NCBI GenBank assembly: GCA_025359705.1
Contig: JANYFS010000216.1
Span: 1-6,905 of the forward strand
From: Deinococcales bacterium
GTDB lineage: Bacteria; Deinococcota; Deinococci; Deinococcales; Deinococcaceae
DNA: 6,905 bases
Direction: 5' to 3'
In this document: positions 1-4,617 of the stretch, piece after piece
How the letters are laid out: each line of letters starts with the position of its first letter
Position numbering within the stretch: the first letter of the stretch is position 1
Notes under the pieces: model-generated
Told to the model about the DNA's origin: nothing
What the model saw: the letters and a program-made list of their open reading frames with translations, nothing else
The model's database searches: none
Made by a program: the position numbers and the translations under genes

Positions 1-105
1 TTCTTGAACGTCCCGGTAGCTCAGAGGAAAGCGGTGATACAACCAGACAGCGTGCTGGATGATGGTCATAGGAAAACGGTGGCGGTAAGGCTTGAGGTCG
101 GTCAC
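1..105 (-). CDS. IS6-family transposase, N-terminal fragment (cut by window edge)
   Basis: The open frame starts at a GTG (105-103) just after an in-frame TGA and reads MTDLKPYRHRFP, then MTIIQ, then HAVWLYHRFPLSYRDVQE to the edge. The AVWLY-RF-LSYRDV-E pattern is typical of the N-terminal helix-turn-helix region of IS6/IS240-type DDE transposases, which bind the IS ends and catalyse replicative cointegrate transposition. Only 35 of about 230 expected residues are visible and the catalytic triad is off the window. An internal ATG at 69-67 is an alternative start, but the KPYRHRFP part upstream of it also looks like the family, so GTG is preferred. No strong ribosome binding site is seen; a GGAG lies rather far upstream. 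Whether the gene is intact is unknown. Confidence 0.62.
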   Translation of the reverse strand, partial: MTDLKPYRHRFPMTIIQHAVWLYHRFPLSYRDVQE

Positions 106-130
106 GGAGGGTCAGTCTACTCCACCCCGA

Positions 131-146
131 TTAAGGCAACACAACC
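131..146 (-). repeat. IS6-like terminal repeat, copy 1 (outer left)
   Basis: The minus strand reads GGTTGTGTTGCCTTAA. The identical 16-mer occurs at 207-222 (minus) and 6495-6510 (plus). It lies 25 bases upstream of the putative GTG start of the transposase, as expected for an IS end. Confidence 0.75.
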
Positions 147-222
147 GTGCGAAGAGGGGTGGCCTGAACTTCAGACCCTCCAGCCCTCAGTCTGCCACGA
201 TGCCAATTAAGGCAACACAACC
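147..222 (-). repeat. Solo IS6-like element end (inner left copy)
   Basis: Reading leftwards on the minus strand from 222, the segment starts with the same 16-bp end (222 to 207) and runs 76 bases until it hits the outer copy at 146. Beyond the 16-mer it matches the right-hand copy (6495-6575) much better than it matches the outer left copy. The shared stretches include CTGAAGTTCA and GCCACCCCT. It contains the near-palindrome CTGAACTTCAG at 164-174. No transposase frame survives. It lies about 60 bases beyond the stop codon of the beta-glucosidase, so it probably forms part of that gene's 3' end region. It is most likely a stump left when another IS copy inserted into it. Confidence 0.7.
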
Positions 223-282
223 TGTGAAACTCCTCCATGCTTGGCTGAGGTGGTCCAAGAGCACTTTTCCTGGACAGGGAAC

Positions 283-2736
283 TCAAACCTTTTGGACCCA
301 GGTGTCTTGCAGGTTCACGGTGAGTCGGATGGGCAAATCTGTACTGCTCTCTCCAAGGTGCAAATGGAAGACCCCCCTCTCGGCCACCCAGGCCTGTTCG
401 GTGTCATTAAAGAAAGCAAAAGAGCGCATGTCCAGGGGCAAGGTGATGGTCTGCGCCTCGCCCCCTTGCAGGCTCACCTTGGCAAAACCTTTAAGTTCTT
501 TGATGGGACGTTCCAGGGTGGACTCCTCGTCTTGCACATAGAGCTGCACCACGGTCTGACCTGTACGGTTTCCAGTGTTTGTGACCTTCACGGTAACATC
601 GAGGGTGTCAGTGGACCCGAAAATTTCCTTGCTGATCTGGGCATCCGAGAGCTCAAAAGTGGTGTAGCTGAGGCCATGCCCAAAAGGGAACAAAGGGGTC
701 AGGCCCTGACGATCCACATGACGGTATCCGATGAACAGGCCTTCTTGATACTCCACATGACCGTTCTTTCCCGGGTACTGCAGATTCGGGGTTTCCGGGT
801 GGGTGGGGTCATCTGAAAGCCGGGCAACAAATGTCTGGGAGAGGCGGCCCCCGGGATCGGCCTGTCCCAGCAGCACATCGGCAATGCTGTGTCCAGCTTC
901 CTGGCCAGGGAACCAGGCCTGCAAAACCGCAGGCACTTCTTCCAGCCAGGGCATCAACACTGGACCTCCGGTTTGCAAGACCACAATGGTGTTCTTGTTG
1001 GCTTTCAGCACCGCCTTGACCAGTTCGTCCTGGCCACCAGGGAGATCCAGACCCCAGCGGTCGGCCCCTTCGGTTTCCCACTCACCATTTGTACCAATGA
1101 ACACCACTGCGTAATCCGCCTGGGCAGCGAGGTCAGCAGCGTCTTGCACACTGGACTCTGGCAAAGGCTTGCGAAATCCGAAACGCACAGCTTTGAGCCC
1201 CGAACCTTGGGTCTGGAAATCGATACTGATGGTGTGCTCTCCGGCCTCCAAGATCACTTCTACCCGCACTTCATCGCTGCCAAAACCAAAGTAGGTTTCT
1301 CCAGGCTTGAATTCTTCCCAGTTGCTGATCACGACCTGGCCATCTAAGTGCAGGCGGCTGAGCCCAGCGCTGAGCAGGCCCAGTTCATACCGTCCCGTTT
1401 CGGTGATCTGCAGGGTGGTGGTGATCTTGGCCCGGAACTCGCCGGGCACCCCTTCAGGCAAAGAGAACCACAGCATTTCACCCCGCTCCCAGGTTTCGGT
1501 GGCCAAGAGTCCGTCCTGATCCATGGCCTGGTACTCAATGTGCAGGGTCTGTTCATAAACGGGAAGGTATTTGTCATTGTGGCAGCCGATGTGGGAGGAT
1601 ACCTGACTTTCTCCCAGCTGGGCAGTGAGGCCCTCCAGAGGGGAGACCTGACGGTGGGCATTCATCTGGGCACTGCCTCCACCCATCACCTGCCCTTTGA
1701 TCCCATTGGGCCCAATCACGGCGATTTTCGTTCCGGCAGGCAGGGGAAGGATTCCACCCTGGTTTTTCAGCAGTACGGTGCCTTCTGCACCTGCTCGGCG
1801 GATCACTTCACGGGTGTCCTCATATTCTTCGGCCTGTTCGTTTTCGTAACGCACGTCCAGGGGGTTTTCCAGCGCGCCAGTGCGCGCGAGCAAGTTCAGC
1901 ACGTTGCGGGCTGCGTTTTTGACGGCTGCTCGGATGGCTTCGTCATTTTTTGCTTCTTCGAGCAGGCTGAGGCGCACCCGGGCTGGACCGGGCATTTCCA
2001 GGTCAAGTCCAGCAGTCACGCTCTCTCCAGCAGTGTGGCTGCCAAACCAGTCGGACATCACCAGGCCGTCAAAACCCCATTCGGTACGCAAAATGTCGGT
2101 GAGGAGGCGTTTATGTTCGCTGGCATACGTGCCGTTCACCTTGTTGTAGGCACTCATCACCGCCAGGGTTTGGCCTTCTTTCACGGTCATCTCGAAAGGA
2201 ATCAGGTACAGTTCCCTGAGCGCCCGCTCGGGGATGTCGCTGGAGATGGTGTTGCGTTCAAATTCACTTTCGTTGCCCGTAAAGTGCTTGACGGTGGCGG
2301 CCACCCCACGTTCTTGCAGGCCCTGCACGTAAGCCACCCCGAGTTTTCCCGTCAGGTAAGGATCCTCGGCGTAGCTTTCAAAGTTGCGTCCGTTCAGGGT
2401 GCTGCGAAAGAGGTTTATGGTGGGGGCCAGCAGGACAGATGCACCCTTGCCCTTGGTCTCTCTGGCGAGGTGTTGCCCGACTTCCCGCAAGAGATCCACA
2501 TTCCAGGAGCTTCCCAGGGCAATCCCAACCGGAAAAGCGGCGGTTTTCTTACCTCCCACCAAGGGTCCACCTCCCCGCACACCAGCAGGACCGTCACTGA
2601 CTTTGAGCTGGGGGATGCCCAGGCGCTCGACGGCCACCGTGCGCCAGAAATCTGCGCCAGAAAGCAGAGAAACCTGTTCTTCCAGGGTGAGTTGTTCGAG
2701 CAAGGCTTCAACGGTTTTGGAAAGGGTCTGGGTCAT
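283..2736 (-). CDS. Glycoside hydrolase family 3 beta-glucosidase with PA14 insert
   Basis: An 817-residue enzyme expected to hydrolyse terminal beta-D-glucosyl residues from oligosaccharides or aryl glucosides with retention. There is no signal peptide, so it is probably cytoplasmic. The GH3 N-terminal barrel covers about residues 10-300: SDGPAGVRGG at 47-56, GRNFESYAEDP at 116-126, the KH pair at 150-151, and the nucleophile Asp229 in VMSDW. The C-terminal GH3 domain (about 318-635) is interrupted by a PA14 domain (about 390-523). The probable acid/base is Glu556 in GEWETEGADR. A fibronectin-III-like domain covers about 700-808. This layout matches Kluyveromyces BglI-type enzymes, and the length is normal for them. 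The ATG at 2736 has an AAGGAG four bases upstream. No transporter or regulator gene adjoins it; its promoter region is occupied by a miniature mobile element. It contains no CTCGAG hexamers, unlike the genes to its right. Family is certain; natural substrate is inferred. Confidence 0.95.
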   Translation of the reverse strand: MTQTLSKTVEALLEQLTLEEQVSLLSGADFWRTVAVERLGIPQLKVSDGPAGVRGGGPLVGGKKTAAFPVGIALGSSWNVDLLREVGQHLARETKGKGASVLLAPTINLFRSTLNGRNFESYAEDPYLTGKLGVAYVQGLQERGVAATVKHFTGNESEFERNTISSDIPERALRELYLIPFEMTVKEGQTLAVMSAYNKVNGTYASEHKRLLTDILRTEWGFDGLVMSDWFGSHTAGESVTAGLDLEMPGPARVRLSLLEEAKNDEAIRAAVKNAARNVLNLLARTGALENPLDVRYENEQAEEYEDTREVIRRAGAEGTVLLKNQGGILPLPAGTKIAVIGPNGIKGQVMGGGSAQMNAHRQVSPLEGLTAQLGESQVSSHIGCHNDKYLPVYEQTLHIEYQAMDQDGLLATETWERGEMLWFSLPEGVPGEFRAKITTTLQITETGRYELGLLSAGLSRLHLDGQVVISNWEEFKPGETYFGFGSDEVRVEVILEAGEHTISIDFQTQGSGLKAVRFGFRKPLPESSVQDAADLAAQADYAVVFIGTNGEWETEGADRWGLDLPGGQDELVKAVLKANKNTIVVLQTGGPVLMPWLEEVPAVLQAWFPGQEAGHSIADVLLGQADPGGRLSQTFVARLSDDPTHPETPNLQYPGKNGHVEYQEGLFIGYRHVDRQGLTPLFPFGHGLSYTTFELSDAQISKEIFGSTDTLDVTVKVTNTGNRTGQTVVQLYVQDEESTLERPIKELKGFAKVSLQGGEAQTITLPLDMRSFAFFNDTEQAWVAERGVFHLHLGESSTDLPIRLTVNLQDTWVQKV

Positions 2737-2740
2737 GGAA

Positions 2741-2746
2741 CTCCTT
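2741..2746 (-). promoter_or_regulatory. Ribosome binding site of the beta-glucosidase
   Basis: AAGGAG on the minus strand, four bases before the ATG at 2736. The spacing is a little short but supports this start; there is no competing upstream start with a better site. Confidence 0.7.
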
Positions 2747-2796
2747 GGGGATCTGGAAAGATGAATTACTAAGGTTGGTTTACTAAATTGATCCTA

Positions 2797-2903
2797 GTGG
2801 ATGACGACAGGCATACATTAACTTAAAGTATAGGTTTGAATCGTTCAAAAGATCCATGGCTTCACTTTATCAAGTAAGCGTGTCCTTGCCTGTGGTCATC
2901 CAC
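2797..2903. mobile_element. 107-bp miniature inverted-repeat element (MITE), TA-flanked, IS630-like ends
   Basis: Positions 2794-2813 and 2887-2906 form a 20-bp inverted repeat with a single mismatch, of the form CTAGTGGATGACSACAGGCA. If the TA dinucleotides at 2795-2796 and 2904-2905 are target duplications, the element is 107 bp and starts GTGGATGAC. Its tip resembles that of the adjacent IS630 element (GTGGGTCAC), differing at 2 of the first 9 bases. A related reading is a CTAG duplication of the IS5 type (2794-2797 and 2903-2906). An inner imperfect dyad pairs about 2821-2829 with 2864-2875, giving a long hairpin. There is no coding capacity. IS630-mobilised MITEs of about this size (for example RUP in pneumococcus) are known; membership of such a family here is inferred. 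Confidence 0.6.
2827..2849 (-). promoter_or_regulatory. Candidate beta-glucosidase promoter: -10 plus operator-like palindrome
   Basis: On the minus strand TATACT (2832-2827) is a good -10 match. It sits about 90 bases before the start codon, which would give an untranslated leader of roughly 80 nt. Directly upstream, filling the spacer, is a perfect palindrome TTTGAA-CGA-TTCAAA (2849-2835). The base run where a -35 would fall (GGATCT) is poor. A weak -35 with a palindrome in the spacer fits a regulated promoter, but the regulator is not in the window. The whole unit lies inside the miniature element. Not proven functional. Confidence 0.4.
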
Positions 2904-2906
2904 TAG

Positions 2907-2936
2907 TAGTGGGTCACTTGTCACGGTATTCGGTAT
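2907..2936 (+). repeat. IS630 left terminal inverted repeat
   Basis: Thirty bases that are the exact reverse complement of 4269-4298. They start TAGTGGGTCACTTGTCACGG and end CGGTAT. The leading TA (2907-2908) is the expected IS630-family target duplication, so the element itself begins at 2909. Confidence 0.92.
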
Positions 2937-2946
2937 TGAGTAGGCT
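2918..2946 (+). promoter_or_regulatory. Possible transposase promoter overlapping the IS end
   Basis: TTGTCA (2918-2923), a 17-base spacer and TAGGCT (2941-2946). The -35 is good, the -10 is weak. The -35 lies within the terminal repeat, so transposase binding to the end could repress it, as is common for IS elements. Inference only. Confidence 0.33.
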
Positions 2947-2952
2947 AGGGAG

Positions 2953-2958
2953 AGGAGG
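2953..2958 (+). promoter_or_regulatory. Ribosome binding site of the IS630 transposase
   Basis: A perfect AGGAGG five bases before the ATG at 2964; it fixes that start. Confidence 0.8.
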
Positions 2959-3502
2959 TACCCATGAGTCGCCGTCGCAACGAAGCCCTACGGGAGTTGA
3001 CTGAGCAGGAAACCCAGACCCTCACCATGCTCGCCCGCTCCCAGCGCGTTCCTGCCGTACAATCTCGTCGTGCTGGAATCCTACTCGAAATTGCTCAGGG
3101 TCGGAGTTTGCTCGAGGCCGCTCGAACACAGGGCTACCTAGATGGCGACACAGCCTCGAGTCTGGTCACGCGCTTCAACCTCGAGGGGTTGGGCGTACTG
3201 ATTCCGCGTCACGCTGGGGGTCCTGCGGTGGAATATGACGTGGAAGCCCAAAAGCGGATTCTGAGTCTGGCTTTGAGCAAACCTGACCTCGAGGAACACG
3301 GCACCAACACCTGGTCCTTGACAACGTTACAGACGGTGTTGCGTGCTCAGGGGATGGAGACAGTCAGTACCCACACCATCTGGAAAACCTTGAAAGGAGC
3401 TGGGGTGAGTTGGCAACGCTCGAGAAGTTGGTGCGCTACAGGACAGGCTACTCGCCTGCGTAAATCGGGCCGAGTGGCTGTGACCGATCCGGACACCGAG
3501 GC

Positions 3503-3511
3503 AAAAAAAAG
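3503..3511 (+). other. A8-G slippery site, likely programmed -1 frameshift
   Basis: Eight A followed by G at the end of the first transposase frame. The zero frame reads GCA AAA AAA AGT TGA and stops at 3513-3515. A -1 shift reads AAA AAG TTG ATT GAG into the catalytic domain (KKLIERAY). Several IS630 members use A-run frameshifting to make the full transposase. A plain one-base indel is the alternative. Confidence 0.7.
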
Positions 3512-4021
3512 TTGATTGAGCGGGCATATACCCAGGGTGAAGCCTTAGGAATCTCGGTGTGGTGTCAAGATGAGGCTGGACCGTATCAAACTCGAGCGTA
3601 TGACGGACAAAGTTGGCGAACTCAGGGTCAGCCTCAGAAACAGGATGCCGAATACGTGCGTGCAGGGACGGCGAAGATGCTGACCCTGTTCCAACCCTCG
3701 AGCGGTATGGTGCGGGCTAAGGGAGTGGAGCGCAGCACTAACGCGATTTTGCACCCTTGGCTCAAAACGGAACTCGAGGCCATACTGGCTGAGCTGTCCC
3801 CACCCCCAGAACGAAGTCTGGATGAGACAAAGCTGTTGTGGAAAAGCTGGCAGCAGGATATGACGGTGAAATACACTTTGCTGCATAACCCTGTTCCTCT
3901 GCGCCTGATACTGGTGTGGGATAATCTGATTGGTCATCACAGCGGAGATATTGTGTTGTGGCTTTATCAACACGGCATTATGCCCTTATTTACGCCGATC
4001 AAGGGAAGCTGGCTGAATATG

Positions 4022-4059
4022 CGGCCAGGCTCCAGGGGGTGCCGTTTTGGCCAAGACAG
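4022..4059 (+). other. 38-bp insertion in the transposase at the third catalytic position
   Basis: IS630 relatives read GSWLNM-AES without a gap. Here the codons for M (4019-4021) and A (4060-4062) are separated by 38 bases, which shift the frame by two. The insert is GC-rich, starts CGGCCAGGCTCC and contains a second CAGGC near its right junction (4026-4030 and 4057-4061). I find no other copy of it in the window, and it is not a duplication of flanking sequence. Boundaries may slide by a base or two. The source is unknown. Confidence 0.72.
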
Positions 4060-4268
4060 GCAGAAAGTGTACAGCGTATCTTGGTGCGTCGCGCACTCGA
4101 CGGCACTCATCCGACCAGCCCACAGCAAATCATCACTTCGCTCGAGGGAGCGGCTCGAGGCTGGAACAAACAACCTACCCCGTTCACTTGGGGTGGGAAA
4201 CGTCGGGCGAGACGGGAACGTGCGCGTTTGAGAAGGCTGGGTGGCTCGGGAGCCACCGTGGAATCATT

Positions 4269-4298
4269 ATACCGAATACCGTGACAAGTGACCCACTA
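4269..4298 (-). repeat. IS630 right terminal inverted repeat
   Basis: Perfect 30-base reverse complement of 2907-2936. The last two bases (TA, 4297-4298) are the target duplication. The transposase stop codon (4282-4284) falls inside this repeat. Confidence 0.92.
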
Positions 4299-4369
4299 GG
4301 ACAGAACTAAAAAGTGTTCTAAAGCATTTGCAGAAATATAGAGCTAAGACAGACGGATGAAGGCATTAT

Positions 4370-4396
4370 ATAAGGACTTGTGCGTGCGGGTGGTGG
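4370..4396 (+). repeat. Direct repeat, copy 1 (IS630-type remnant)
   Basis: Twenty-seven bases beginning ATAAGGACTTG, repeated 61 bases downstream at 4431-4457 with two differences. Both copies encode the KDL-x-VRVV motif, so this is a partial duplication within the transposase remnant. Confidence 0.75.
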
Positions 4397-4430
4397 GATC
4401 ACCAAATCGCTGGCGCTGGAGAGTTCAATG

Positions 4431-4457
4431 ATAAGGACTTGCGTGTGCGGGTGGTGG
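4431..4457 (+). repeat. Direct repeat, copy 2 (IS630-type remnant)
   Basis: Second copy of the 27-base repeat. The codon after KDL is CGT (Arg), as expected for the family, whereas copy 1 has TGC (Cys), so copy 2 looks closer to the ancestor. Confidence 0.75.
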
Positions 4458-4602
4458 AGGCCCGTGAAGGCGGTGAAAGTATTGCCTAAGTCGCCCATCA
4501 GTGAGGACCTCACCTGAACCTTTGTGCCCAGAAAAGTGAACTGATCCTACTCGAATGGTGAGCATAGTGACTCATACCCGAAAGACCGCCCCGAAAATCT
4601 CT

Positions 4603-4608
4603 TACACT
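4603..4608 (+). promoter_or_regulatory. Possible -10 element giving a leaderless ABC transcript
   Basis: TACACT lies nine bases before the ATG at 4618 and there is no Shine-Dalgarno sequence in the preceding 30 bases. Leaderless genes preceded by a close -10 hexamer are common in Deinococcota. No convincing -35 is seen (GAAAGA at the 17-base spacing). Weak, inferred. Confidence 0.25.
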
Positions 4609-4617
4609 TGAACATTG

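Larger units (their letters stand above)
1..146 (-). mobile_element. IS6-family-like insertion sequence, partial (runs off left edge)
   Basis: Reading leftwards on the minus strand, the element starts with the 16-bp end GGTTGTGTTGCCTTAA (146 to 131). This resembles IS6-family ends, which typically start GG-TCTGTTGC or similar. About 25 bases further in comes a transposase reading frame with an IS6-type N-terminus (105 to 1). The other end is outside the window, so length, integrity and target duplication cannot be judged. The element directly abuts a second, shorter copy of the same end at 147-222, as though one copy had inserted into another close to its tip. Family assignment rests on the end sequence plus the 35 visible residues. 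Confidence 0.62.
2964..4284 (+). pseudogene. IS630-family transposase, split by frameshift site and disrupted by insertion
   Basis: The DDE transposase of the element, normally cutting at the IS ends and inserting at TA. The first frame (2964-3515, 183 aa) holds the N-terminal helix-turn-helix domains and ends SWQRSRSWC...VTDPDTEAKKS. The second frame (-1, readable from about 3509) continues LIERAYTQGE and contains the first catalytic Asp in WCQDEAG (about 3572), the second in LVWDNLIGHH (about 3920), and GSWLNM (to 4021). The family then reads AESVQRI, supplying the third acidic residue. Here that part (4060 onwards, ending LRRLGGSGA...YRIP at 4284) is out of frame because 38 extra bases lie between. 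The second frame therefore ends in unrelated residues at 4231 without the catalytic Glu. An intact relative must exist or have existed elsewhere. The A8 join alone would not make it a pseudogene; the 38-bp insertion does. Confidence 0.9.
2909..4296 (+). mobile_element. IS630-family insertion sequence, 1388 bp, defective transposase
   Basis: Bounded by perfect inverted ends (2909-2936 and 4269-4296) and flanked by TA on both sides, the hallmark of the IS630/Tc1-mariner group. One transposase gene fills it, on the plus strand and split over frames. The 1388-bp length is above the 1.1-1.2 kb usual for the family and includes a 38-bp foreign insertion. The left end lies two bases from the end of the miniature element, so the target was probably the TA just beyond that element's terminal CTAG. 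It separates the beta-glucosidase from the ABC exporter. It carries about ten CTCGAG hexamers, a signature shared with the ABC gene. Confidence 0.92.
4357..4501 (+). pseudogene. Decayed 5' end of a second IS630-type transposase, partly repeated
   Basis: Starting at the ATG at 4357 the first piece reads MKALYKDLCVRVV and then goes off into unrelated residues and a stop. A second piece (4433-4501, different frame) reads KDLRVRVVEAREGGESIA, a stop, then VAHQ. This matches the start of another IS630 subgroup, whose proteins begin roughly MKAYSxDLRxRVVxAxEGGxSxxxVAxxF and carry a helix-turn-helix there. The in-frame stop could be a C-to-T change from a Gln codon. Nothing of the catalytic domain follows. 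It is distinct from the intact-ended IS630 element just upstream, whose N-terminus is different. The 4299-4614 interval holds only this remnant and the candidate start signals of the ABC gene. Confidence 0.6.

Noticed and set aside
223..282. Possible terminator between the beta-glucosidase stop and the IS6-like end
   Set aside because: Only a five-base GTCCA/TGGAC pairing around a long loop, with no T-run on the minus strand.
241..816. Plus-strand open frame of 191 codons over the end of the beta-glucosidase
   Set aside because: Antisense to conserved fibronectin-III and GH3 C-terminal coding sequence; no ribosome binding site and no recognisable domain.
1348..2772. Long plus-strand open frame of 474 codons opposite the beta-glucosidase
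   Set aside because: It is the antisense shadow of a clear GH3 gene, with low-complexity content and no family resemblance. It arises because the GC-rich coding strand leaves few stops on the other side.
3545..3973. Minus-strand frames antisense to the IS630 transposase
   Set aside because: Overlap conserved catalytic-domain coding sequence on the plus strand; no independent support.
4299..4330. AGAAC...GTTCT dyad next to the IS630 right end as a terminator or second IS end
   Set aside because: The stem is only five base pairs and no partner end was found; too weak to list.
4370..4457. Short direct repeats considered as a CRISPR or iteron array
   Set aside because: Only two units with two mismatches, both encoding the same transposase motif; explained by a partial duplication in an IS remnant.
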